NCBI RefSeq assembly: GCF_012972705.2
Contig: NZ_JABCSC020000001.1
Span: 496,001-560,000 of the forward strand
Length of the DNA: 64,000 bases
Direction of reading: 5' to 3'
DNA from: Uliginosibacterium aquaticum
GTDB taxonomy: Bacteria; Pseudomonadota; Gammaproteobacteria; Burkholderiales; Rhodocyclaceae
This document shows positions 53,677 to 61,154 of the stretch, piece after piece. The translations under genes and the position numbers were made by a program. Below the pieces are notes generated by a model that was given only the letters and a program-made list of their open reading frames with translations, was not told the DNA's origin and did not search any database. Every line of letters starts with the position of its first letter. Within the stretch, counting starts at the first letter, position 1.

Positions 53677-56145
53677 ATGCCCCGACAATTCCTCGCCGAG
53701 TATCCGGACGATAGCGCCCGTTTCGACGAAATGTTCTCCGCGCCCGGCGTGCCGCGCGCGCATTACGCTGCGCTCTATCAGCGCCTGCTGGGGCAAACCG
53801 CGCCGCAGTTGCGCGAGCTGTTCAACGATACCGATCGCCAGATTCGCGACAACGGGGTGACCTACAACGTCTATGACGACGAGGAAGGCAGCGGTCGCCC
53901 TTGGGCCATGGACCCCTTGCCGCTGATCATCCCGGCGGCCGAGTGGGCCGGGATCGAGCGTGGCGTACAGCAGCGCGCACGCCTCTTTAACAGCATCCTG
54001 GCCGACCTGTATGGCCCGCAGCAGCTCTTCCACGAGGGGCGCCTGCCGCCTGCGCTGGTGCTGGGCCACCCCGGCTTCCAGCGCCCTGCGCATGGCATCC
54101 AGCCGCCGGGCGGGGTTTTCCTGCACATTCTGGCGGTGGATCTGGCGCGCTCGCCGGACGGGCAGTGGTGGGTCGTCAATGACCGTAGCCAGTCACCCTC
54201 GGGCATGGGCTACGCGCTGGAAAACCGCATCATCACCGCGCGCCTGCTCCCCGAATTGTTCCGCGAGCTGCGCGTGACGCGCCTGGCCAGTTTCTTCGCT
54301 GCCCTGCGCGACTCCATCGCCAGCTATGCGCCGCATGACAATGGCCTGGTCAATACGGTGGTACTGACGCCCGGGCCTTACAACGAAACCTATTTTGAAC
54401 ACGCTTACCTTGCGCGCTATCTCGGCTTCCCGCTTGTCGAGGGGCAGGATCTCACCGTGCGCGATGGATGTGTGTGGCTCAAGACCCTGTCCGGCTTGCG
54501 CCGCGTTCACGCCATCATCCGCCGCATGGATGACGATTTCTGTGACCCACTTGAGCTGCGCGCCGATTCAGCCTTGGGTGTGCCGGGCCTGATGGATGTG
54601 GTGCGCAGAGGCAATGTGCTGTTGGCCAATGGCATCGGCGCCAGCGTGATCGAAACCGGGGCGCTGGCGGGCTTTCTGCCGGGTCTTAGCCAGCACCTGC
54701 TGGGCGAGGAGCTGGCCATGCCTGGAGTGGCAACCTGGTGGTGCGGCGAAACCTTGGCGATGGAAGATGCGCTGGAGAAAGTCGATCACCTTGTCTTCAA
54801 GAGCGCCGTGCCGCATCCGCAGGGGCGGCGCATCGAGCCGGTGTTCGGCGAGGATCTGGATGAGGACGGGCGTGCCCGCCTGGCTGCCCGCGTGCGTGCC
54901 AATCCGCGCGACTATTACGCTCAGGAACTGGTCTCGATCTCGCGTGCGCCGCTGCTCGATCGCAGCCACGGTCGCAAACTGTTGGCTCGCCCGGTGGGCC
55001 TGCGCGTGTTTGCGGTGGCCACGCCAGAGGGCTATATGGTGATGCCGGGTGGCCTGGCCCGTAGCGCCAGCGGCCATGATGCGCGCATTCTTTCGAACCA
55101 GCGTGGCGGCGGCAGCAAGGACGTGTGGGTGTGTGGCGAGACGGCCGGTGCGCCCATCTCGCTGCTGCGCCGGCCGGTCGAAGCGGCCGATCTGGTGCGC
55201 AGCGGCGCCGGCCTTTCCAGCCGGGTGGTGGAAAATCTATTCTGGTTCGGCCGCTACTCCGAGCGCTGCGACAATCTCGCGCGCTATCTGCGCGTGGCAC
55301 TTACCCGCGTGACGGACAACGTCGACAACCCCGGTGAGTGGAAGGCGCTCGCCGCGCTGGGCAAATCCATCGGTGTGCTGCCGGCAGACTGCAAGGAGAG
55401 CGAAGCCGTGCGCCCCTTGCTGCGCGCCACCTTCGATTCCCAACACCACGGCGGGCTGGCCTCGCATATCCTGCATCTGTCGCGCACCGGCTTCCAGCTG
55501 CGCGAGCGCCTGTCTTCCGACAACTGGCGCACCCTCAATGCGCTGGCCCAGAAGATCGGCACGAAGCCGCATGAGCGCGTCGGCATCTTCGAGGCGCTGG
55601 CGCAGATCGATGAATACATCACCAGCTTCATGACCCTGGCCGGCTTCGCGCTCGATGGCATGACGCGCGACCATGGCTGGCGCTTTCTCTCGCTGGGCCG
55701 GCGCATCGAGCGTCTGCAGTTCCAGACCGAAGCCATCGAGGCGGCGATGAAGATGGGCGTCAAGGGCAACCCGGAATGGCTGCTCGAAGTGTCGGACTCG
55801 ATCGTGACCTATCGCTCGCGCTACATGGCGCGCCCCGAGTGGATTGCAGTGTTGGATCTCCTGATCGCGGACGACACCAACCCGCGCGGCATCGTATTCC
55901 AGACCGCCGGCCTGTGCGATTACGTGGAGCGCCTCAACGCCTCGCTTGGCGACATGCCGGATAGCGGCCTGGATGCCCTGCACCGGCGCCTGCTGGCACT
56001 GGATCCGGGGTTGGACTTCCATCCCGGCTCACGCGCCCTGGGCGAGGCCATGGTCACCCTGCGCGCGGCCTCGGCCAGCCTCTCCGACCAGATCAGCCAG
56101 CACTATTTCAGTCATGCCGAAGAGCAGGCGAGGGTGATCGCATGA
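53677..56145 (+). CDS. Circularly permuted ATP-grasp / alpha-E fusion protein (set A)
   Basis: 822 aa. The first ~500 residues are a circularly permuted ATP-grasp (CP_ATPgrasp type). It has VNDRSQSPSGMGYALENR, VVLTPGPYNETYFEHAYLAR, the metal-binding-like IIRRMDDDFCDPLEL, and MVMPGGLARSAS followed by SNQRGGGSKDVWV. The C-terminal ~310 residues are an alpha-E helical domain beginning SRVVENLFWFGRYSERCDNL. In set B the same two modules are separate genes at 61155 and 60192. It should be an ATP-dependent carboxylate-amine ligase by family, but this is unproven. The stop overlaps the next gene (ATGA). A 131-nt gap separates it from the DUF2126 gene. Confidence 0.92.
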   Translation: MPRQFLAEYPDDSARFDEMFSAPGVPRAHYAALYQRLLGQTAPQLRELFNDTDRQIRDNGVTYNVYDDEEGSGRPWAMDPLPLIIPAAEWAGIERGVQQRARLFNSILADLYGPQQLFHEGRLPPALVLGHPGFQRPAHGIQPPGGVFLHILAVDLARSPDGQWWVVNDRSQSPSGMGYALENRIITARLLPELFRELRVTRLASFFAALRDSIASYAPHDNGLVNTVVLTPGPYNETYFEHAYLARYLGFPLVEGQDLTVRDGCVWLKTLSGLRRVHAIIRRMDDDFCDPLELRADSALGVPGLMDVVRRGNVLLANGIGASVIETGALAGFLPGLSQHLLGEELAMPGVATWWCGETLAMEDALEKVDHLVFKSAVPHPQGRRIEPVFGEDLDEDGRARLAARVRANPRDYYAQELVSISRAPLLDRSHGRKLLARPVGLRVFAVATPEGYMVMPGGLARSASGHDARILSNQRGGGSKDVWVCGETAGAPISLLRRPVEAADLVRSGAGLSSRVVENLFWFGRYSERCDNLARYLRVALTRVTDNVDNPGEWKALAALGKSIGVLPADCKESEAVRPLLRATFDSQHHGGLASHILHLSRTGFQLRERLSSDNWRTLNALAQKIGTKPHERVGIFEALAQIDEYITSFMTLAGFALDGMTRDHGWRFLSLGRRIERLQFQTEAIEAAMKMGVKGNPEWLLEVSDSIVTYRSRYMARPEWIAVLDLLIADDTNPRGIVFQTAGLCDYVERLNASLGDMPDSGLDALHRRLLALDPGLDFHPGSRALGEAMVTLRAASASLSDQISQHYFSHAEEQARVIA

Positions 56146-57113
56146 GCGAACATGAAGCCGAAGCGCCGATCCGCTACCACGTCATCCACGAAACGCTGTA
56201 TCGCTATGCCGCGCCGGTGAGCCTGTCACAGCATTTGCTGCACATGGTGCCGCGCGAATGCGCGTTCCAGCGGGTCGAACAGAATCTGCTTGAGGTGACG
56301 CCCAGCGCCAATCGGTGTGAGCCGCTGATTGACTGGTTCGGCAACCCCGGCAGCTGGCTCGCCCTGCGCCAGCCGCATAGCATGCTGCGCCTGATTGCGG
56401 CCAGCACGGTGGAAGTTTCCCCACGCCCGCAGTGCTGGCGTGAAGTCCCGGGGCGGCCTTGGGAGGATGTTGCGGCGATGCTCTCGGCCTTCCCATCCAT
56501 TGCGCCGCTGGATGCGCAGGAATGCGCGCTGGCCTCGGTGCAGGTGCCGCTGCTGGAAGAGGTGCGCGAATGGGCGCTGGCCAGCTTTACACCCGGGCGC
56601 CCCTTGCTGGAGGCCTGCCGCCACCTGATGGGGCGCATCTACAAGGAATTCGAGTTCGATCCCAAGGCCAGCACGGTGGCCACACCGGTGGCGGCCACCT
56701 TTCACAAGCGCCGCGGCGTGTGCCAGGACTTTGCCCAGCTGATGCTCTGTGCATTGCGCTCGCTGGGCCTGTCAGCACGCTACATGAGCGGTTACATCCT
56801 GACCCACCCGGCGCCGGGCAAGCCGCGCCTGATCGGAGCTGATGCCTCGCATGCCTGGATTGCGGTGTGGTGCCCCGACAATGACTGGGTGGGCTTTGAC
56901 CCGACCAACAACCTGCAGCCGCATCTGGAGCATGTGATTCTCGGCTGGGGGCGCGACTTCAACGATGTGAGCCCGATGCGCGGGGTCATTCTCGGTGGCG
57001 CCTCTCATGAGGTCGAGGTGCAGGTCACCATGATGCCGGCCGAGACGCGCGATTTCGATGCCTTGCTGGGCGAGGTGCGCGGGCGCTCGCTGGAGAAGAA
57101 GGCGGCGGAGTAG
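56142..57113 (+). CDS. Transglutaminase-like cysteine peptidase family protein, intact triad (set A)
   Basis: 323 aa. An N-terminal beta-rich domain (about 10-100; RYHVIHETLYRYAAPVSLSQ) precedes a transglutaminase core with C194 (RRGVCQDFAQL), H237 (DASHAWIAVW) and D253 (WVGFDPTNN). The catalytic triad is complete and spaced as in the DUF2126 partner: Cys to the SGY motif is 22 residues in both. The start codon overlaps the stop of the ATP-grasp/alpha-E gene, so production is coupled. Such proteins may hydrolyse or cross-link amide bonds. A bidirectional terminator-like hairpin follows. Confidence 0.93.
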   Translation: MSEHEAEAPIRYHVIHETLYRYAAPVSLSQHLLHMVPRECAFQRVEQNLLEVTPSANRCEPLIDWFGNPGSWLALRQPHSMLRLIAASTVEVSPRPQCWREVPGRPWEDVAAMLSAFPSIAPLDAQECALASVQVPLLEEVREWALASFTPGRPLLEACRHLMGRIYKEFEFDPKASTVATPVAATFHKRRGVCQDFAQLMLCALRSLGLSARYMSGYILTHPAPGKPRLIGADASHAWIAVWCPDNDWVGFDPTNNLQPHLEHVILGWGRDFNDVSPMRGVILGGASHEVEVQVTMMPAETRDFDALLGEVRGRSLEKKAAE

Positions 57114-57117
57114 GTCA

Positions 57118-57165
57118 GAAAAGCCGCAGGCGCCTTCCGGCCGGGCGGCGTGCGTTGCGCTTTTC
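57118..57165 (+). terminator. Bidirectional terminator between set A and the dehydrogenase gene
   Basis: GAAAAGC pairs with GCTTTTC, with inner CGCA/TGCG and GGCGCC-rich pairing. The A-tract on one side and T-tract on the other suit two convergent genes. Confidence 0.65.
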
Positions 57166-57179
57166 CGACCTACGCAGAC

Positions 57180-58052
57180 CTACGCCGGCTTGCGCAGGCG
57201 CGGGTCGAGGTCGAAGCTGGCTGGGTTGCGGTAGTCGTTGAGCATTACGCGCACGCCGCCTTGCAATGCCGGCCCTGACCCGGGCGCGGGAGGCGGGGGG
57301 GCGGCGAGTTCAGCAGCGAAGCGCGCCGAACTGTCGCGCGGCTGGTAGCCGATGCGCTCGGCATCGTCGCCGCGCCACCAGCACCCCGGGTTGTCGGACA
57401 CGCCATATACCACGGCACAGCCTGGTGCATCGGCCAGCAGCGCACAGCGCACCAGTTCGACAAAATCTCCCGGGCTCAGCCAAACCGCCATGCCGCGCGT
57501 ATCGGATGGGCGCTCCCGGCAGGCGCCGATCCGCAGGCACACTGATTCGAGCCCATGGCGATCATGGTAGTAGGAGGCCAGCAGCTCGCCGTAGCCCTTG
57601 CTCACGGCATACAGGCTGTCCGGGCGCATCGGCATGGAAGGGGTCACGGTTTCGCCGCAGGGATAGAAACCAGTGACATGATTGGTGCTGGCGAGTATGA
57701 CCCGACTCAGGCCCGCTGCCAGGGCTGCATCGTAGAGGTTGTACTGGCCCACGATGTTGGCGGGCAACAAGCTGTCGAAATCGCGTTCGAGCGGAATACC
57801 GCCCATATGCACCACCGTCTGGGCGCCGTGCAGCAAGCGACCTAGTGCAGCGCGATCCGCGAGATCGCATGGTTGGAGGGTTTCGTTGCCCGTGGGGGCT
57901 TCAGTCAGGGGAACGATGTCGCTGAGAACCAGTTCGTCGCATAGCGCGCGTAGTGGTGCTCGCAGCAGGCGCCCTAGGCGCCCGGCAGCGCCGGTGAGCA
58001 CGATGCGCCGGAAGGGGCGTGGGTTTGCAGCGGGATGGGCAGTCGTCAGCAT
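57180..58052 (-). CDS. NAD-dependent epimerase/dehydratase-family protein, uronate-dehydrogenase-like
   Basis: 290 aa from the ATG at 58052; the frame is open 97 codons upstream but that part is Pro/His-rich and unlike a protein. It is a Rossmann-fold short-chain dehydrogenase: LTGAAGRLGRLLR for NAD, then HMGGIP, STNHVTGFYP and the catalytic Tyr-Lys in YAVSKGYGELL. The stretch LRIGACRERPSDTR, then GVSDNPGCWWRGDDAERIGY, is characteristic of uronate dehydrogenases, which oxidise galacturonate or glucuronate. No sugar-acid pathway genes are nearby, so the substrate is not settled. It converges on set A. Few RBS features are visible. Confidence 0.82.
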   Translation of the reverse strand: MLTTAHPAANPRPFRRIVLTGAAGRLGRLLRAPLRALCDELVLSDIVPLTEAPTGNETLQPCDLADRAALGRLLHGAQTVVHMGGIPLERDFDSLLPANIVGQYNLYDAALAAGLSRVILASTNHVTGFYPCGETVTPSMPMRPDSLYAVSKGYGELLASYYHDRHGLESVCLRIGACRERPSDTRGMAVWLSPGDFVELVRCALLADAPGCAVVYGVSDNPGCWWRGDDAERIGYQPRDSSARFAAELAAPPPPAPGSGPALQGGVRVMLNDYRNPASFDLDPRLRKPA

Positions 58053-58301
58053 GATGGCAGGGGGGCGGGGCTGGGGTGGCCTCAGGTGGTTGTGTGGCGT
58101 TTGTGCTGCGGGGCGTGACAATCCGTCCCCGGTTGGGGGCGGGGCTGCGCCGTGCTGGATGCGTTGTGGCGACAGCCTCGGCACGGCGGGCGGGCCGGCT
58201 GATTCTGCAAATGGATGTGGCAGGGCGGGCGAATGTCGGCAGGGTGGACCGCTTGATGCTTGAGATTCATGTGGCCACTCCGGCCTTGCAAGGAGAACAT
58301 C

Positions 58302-58448
58302 ATGCTGATCGAACGTGACATGAGCGAATTTTCCTGGTCGCACGAAGAGCCGCGGGAGGATGACAGCCCGGCTGCGCTGGCTGCTGTGCCAGAGCCGCTT
58401 GCAGCCCTGCTGGCGCTGCAGTTGCTGACGGTGACGCCACCGACCTGA
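58302..58448 (+). CDS. Small acidic protein, 48 aa, unrecognised
   Basis: ATG at 58302 with a very good RBS (aaggagaacatc). The frame encodes MLIERDMSEFSWSHEEPRED, then an Ala/Leu/Pro-rich tail ending TVTPPT. The first half is strongly acidic and the second half hydrophobic without being a clear membrane helix. No family is recognised. It lies between the two transglutaminase/ATP-grasp sets, 11 nt from the convergent META gene and about 250 nt from the divergent dehydrogenase gene. The RBS argues that it is translated; it could also be chance. Confidence 0.5.
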   Translation: MLIERDMSEFSWSHEEPREDDSPAALAAVPEPLAALLALQLLTVTPPT

Positions 58449-58459
58449 GTGCTTCGGCC

Positions 58460-59248
58460 CTACTGCATGTAGCGGGCTTCGAACTCCGCCAGCAGCTTGC
58501 CATCCGCGTCCAGCAGACTCAGCTTCTGGCCGCTCACGCGCCAGCTGCTGACCTTGCCGAGGGCGGCAAGGAAGGCCTGTTCGGGGCCACCGTCGGCTAC
58601 GCAGGCCATCATGGTGGCAGCCACCTTGCTGAATTTCAGCTGCCTATCTTCAAGGCTGTAGGCACCCATGAAGCGATTGCAGCCGGCAAAGCCACTGACG
58701 CCTGGCTCGGTCTTGTCGTTCAGCACGAAATAGACTTCACGGGTTCCTTCACGGCTCACGACGGCCTCGCCGTTGAGGCTGAGCAGTTTCCAGTAAGTAT
58801 TGACCAGACTGGCGTCCGAGGGCACGGCTGCGGGCTGGCTGCGGGCCACGCGCTTGAGCAGCAGCTCCACCGTGTCGGCATGGCCGCGGGTGAGGACCGG
58901 TGCAATCGTGTCGGTGGTGAACAGCAGTTGGCCATCAAGCGTGATGCGCGCGCGTACCGTATAGCTGTGAGCGGGATTGAGGCGGCTCGGGTCGTAACGG
59001 ATGGCAAAACGGAAGGGGGGCTGGCCGGCCGGATCCAGCTTGCTGCTGCCCAGCAGTTCAGCGGGGGCGCCGACGCGGGAGATATCTTCCAGCGTGGCTT
59101 CAAAGATTGCATTGGGCGGCAGGGCGATGCGCTCGCGGTAGGTGGCGCTGCCGCTGAGGCTGGCTTCCGCCGCATGGGTACTGACAGAAAAGAGGCTGCC
59201 TATCAGCAGCAGGGCGCCAGTCAATCGGCGCGAGCATGAATTCAGCAT
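58460..59248 (-). CDS. Exported YbaY-like / META domain protein
   Basis: 262 aa. A signal peptide (RRLTGALLLIGSLFSVSTHA) without a lipobox is followed by a YbaY/YscW-type beta domain (about 30-130; GSATYRERIALPPNAIFEAT, LEDIS). A META/HslJ domain follows (about 145-262; YWKLLSLNGEAV, GFAGCNRFMGAYSLEDRQLK, MACVADGGPEQAFLAAL). META domains occur in envelope stress proteins such as HslJ. The RBS is caggag. It lies 104 nt downstream of the set B transglutaminase homologue on the same strand and may belong to that operon. Confidence 0.88.
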   Translation of the reverse strand: MLNSCSRRLTGALLLIGSLFSVSTHAAEASLSGSATYRERIALPPNAIFEATLEDISRVGAPAELLGSSKLDPAGQPPFRFAIRYDPSRLNPAHSYTVRARITLDGQLLFTTDTIAPVLTRGHADTVELLLKRVARSQPAAVPSDASLVNTYWKLLSLNGEAVVSREGTREVYFVLNDKTEPGVSGFAGCNRFMGAYSLEDRQLKFSKVAATMMACVADGGPEQAFLAALGKVSSWRVSGQKLSLLDADGKLLAEFEARYMQ

Positions 59249-59352
59249 ACGAGGACTCCTGTGCGAGGGAATGCAGATTGTATGACTCCCTCTGCCGCAG
59301 AAGTTCCATCACGCCCGTGAGCCTGTAGGGCCGCACGGGTGCGCGCGGTGAC

Positions 59353-60138
59353 TCAGGCTGCGTGCACCGAGACGCGCACTTCCTCATGGCCGCCACCGTG
59401 GTGAGCCGCACGCATCGGGCAGGCGTCGAGATAATCGCGGCCCACCGCCAGACGGATCTGGCGACCGCTGGCGAGCTGGGCGCGGCGTGCATCGAAACTG
59501 ACCCAGCCGCCTTCCTGCTCCAGCCATACATCGGCCCAGGCGTACTCGCCAACGCGCTCGCCGAGCTGGTAGCCGCTCACGAAGCGCGCCGGCAAGCCGA
59601 TCGAGCGGCAGGCGGCGAGGAGGATGTGTACCTGGTCCGGCAGGGTGGCGGCGCCGCGCGTGAAACTGCTCTCGGCACCCCGCACCGCTTCGCCGCCGGA
59701 GGGGGCCGGCAGGAGCTGTTCGCGCAGGGCCTGCAGCAGGGTCAGCACGTCGTCGATATCCTGCGGTGGCTGGCTGAGGTGTTTGTGAGCCAGTGCGGCC
59801 AGGGCCGCTCCGGGAGTCGTGAGCTGGGTGCTGGCAAGATAGATCTGCGGAGCCAGCGGGCTTTGCTCGAGGCCGATCAGGGCCGGACTGCTGTCCGGCA
59901 CATCGACCACGCCGGTGACGACGATGCGCACGTTTTCATGCGGTTCGGTAAGGGTCAGCAGATGGGTCGTGTTGCCCCAGGCATCGACGCTGCGGCTACT
60001 GCGCACCGGGGTGTTGACCTGCCATTGCGCGACGCGCACACCGGCTTCCTCGCGCGGGGTGATGCGCAGCTGGCGGATGCTGTAACTGGCAGGGCTGTCA
60101 AAGTGGCAGCGGGTTTCGTGGCGGATGGTGTATTGCAT
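59353..60138 (-). CDS. Transglutaminase-like pseudoenzyme (set B), catalytic Cys and His missing
   Basis: 261 aa from the ATG at 60138 (gaggttttgacg upstream). The fold is clear: the N-terminal beta domain (QYTIRHETRCHFDSPASYSI), the core helix before GLPARFVSGYQ, the AWADVW strand, and the family C-terminus GRDYLDACPMRAAHHGGGHE. The catalytic Cys position, 22 residues before the SGY motif, is Leu166 (GAATLPDQ), and the HAW histidine is Tyr199 (YAW). Only the Asp (D216, VSFDARRA) remains. It is therefore very likely catalytically dead and perhaps a substrate-binding or regulatory partner. It is third in the set B run, 53 nt after alpha-E. Confidence 0.9.
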   Translation of the reverse strand: MQYTIRHETRCHFDSPASYSIRQLRITPREEAGVRVAQWQVNTPVRSSRSVDAWGNTTHLLTLTEPHENVRIVVTGVVDVPDSSPALIGLEQSPLAPQIYLASTQLTTPGAALAALAHKHLSQPPQDIDDVLTLLQALREQLLPAPSGGEAVRGAESSFTRGAATLPDQVHILLAACRSIGLPARFVSGYQLGERVGEYAWADVWLEQEGGWVSFDARRAQLASGRQIRLAVGRDYLDACPMRAAHHGGGHEEVRVSVHAA

Positions 60139-60191
60139 CGTCAAAACCTCCTGTTTTTTTGCAGGAGCGGTCTCCGGCCGCTCCTGGTGCG

Positions 60192-61145
60192 TCACGCTGT
60201 CACGGGCATCAGGAAATCGGTCGCGATGCGGTTGCCGACGTCATTGATGCGGGTAATGAACTTCGTCAGGTATTGGTGCAGGCCACTTTCGAGAACGTCT
60301 TCGATGCGCCCGTAACGCAGGCTGGCGGCGAGCTCTCCGGCGCGTCGCTGGGTTTCCTGCGAGCGGGTGTTGGCCACCTGATCGAGGAAGGCCAGCATTT
60401 CGTCAGTGCAATAGGCCAGCGAGCGCGGCATGTCGTTTCTCAAGACGAGCAACTCGGCCACACGCGAGGGCGTGATCTGGTCACGATAGACCTTGCGGTA
60501 GATCTCGAAGGCCGACACCGAGTGCAGCAGCGCGCTCCACTGGTAGTACTCGCCGGCATCGTCGCGGCGCGGGGCTTCGGCAATGAAGTTGTACTTCACG
60601 TCGAGGATGCGGGCGGTGTTGTCGGCACGCTCGATGAAGGTGCCCAGGCGCAGGAAACAGTTGGCCTCATCCCGCATCATGGTGGCAAAGGACACGCCGC
60701 GGAACTGGTGAGAGCGCAGCTTTACCCACTCGAAAAAGGCGTCCAGCTCGTCGGCGCCCATCTGTCCGATGTCATAGCTCTGCAGGCTGAGCCAGGTGGC
60801 GTTGATGGTTTCCCATAGCTCGGAAGTCAGGGTGCCGCGTACGGCATGGGCATTTTCGCGGGCGCTGCGCAGGCAGGAGTAGATGCTGCCGGGATTGTTT
60901 CGATCGAGGGCCATGAAGTGCACGACTTCGGCCGGCACCAGCTTCTCGCCATGGGCGTTGAAGTAGCTCTCCAGCACACCCACGGAATCAAGGGTTTCGC
61001 GCCACAGGCGCTCGACTTCGCGTTCGCTCTGCGGCAGGAGCTGCATGCGGTTGTTCACATCCAGCATGCGGGCGAGGTTTTCGGCGCGCTCGATGTAGCG
61101 GGCCATCCAGTACAGGTGATCGGCGGTGCGGCTGAGCATGCTCAT
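60192..61145 (-). CDS. Stand-alone alpha-E domain protein (set B)
   Basis: 317 aa, all-helical. It begins MSMLSRTADHLYWMARYIER, with the alpha-E signature of paired Trp/Tyr, Arg and Glu residues, and RLGTFIERADNTARILDVKY later. The homologous domain is fused to the ATP-grasp in set A (from about residue 505 at 53677). The RBS gaggga is 6 nt before the ATG, 9 nt after the ATP-grasp stop. The biochemical role is unknown; the domain accompanies permuted ATP-grasp enzymes in many genomes. Confidence 0.93.
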   Translation of the reverse strand: MSMLSRTADHLYWMARYIERAENLARMLDVNNRMQLLPQSEREVERLWRETLDSVGVLESYFNAHGEKLVPAEVVHFMALDRNNPGSIYSCLRSARENAHAVRGTLTSELWETINATWLSLQSYDIGQMGADELDAFFEWVKLRSHQFRGVSFATMMRDEANCFLRLGTFIERADNTARILDVKYNFIAEAPRRDDAGEYYQWSALLHSVSAFEIYRKVYRDQITPSRVAELLVLRNDMPRSLAYCTDEMLAFLDQVANTRSQETQRRAGELAASLRYGRIEDVLESGLHQYLTKFITRINDVGNRIATDFLMPVTA

Positions 61146-61154
61146 TGTTCTCCC

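Noticed and set aside
58053-58343. 97-codon N-terminal extension of the dehydrogenase
   Set aside because: It is Pro/His/Arg-rich, overlaps the oppositely oriented small ORF, and the Rossmann fold starts right after the ATG at 58052.
60162-60187. Hairpin AGGAGCGG...CCGCTCCT between alpha-E and the inactive transglutaminase gene
   Set aside because: In the direction of transcription it is followed by an A-run, not a T-run, so it is not a terminator; no other role could be supported.
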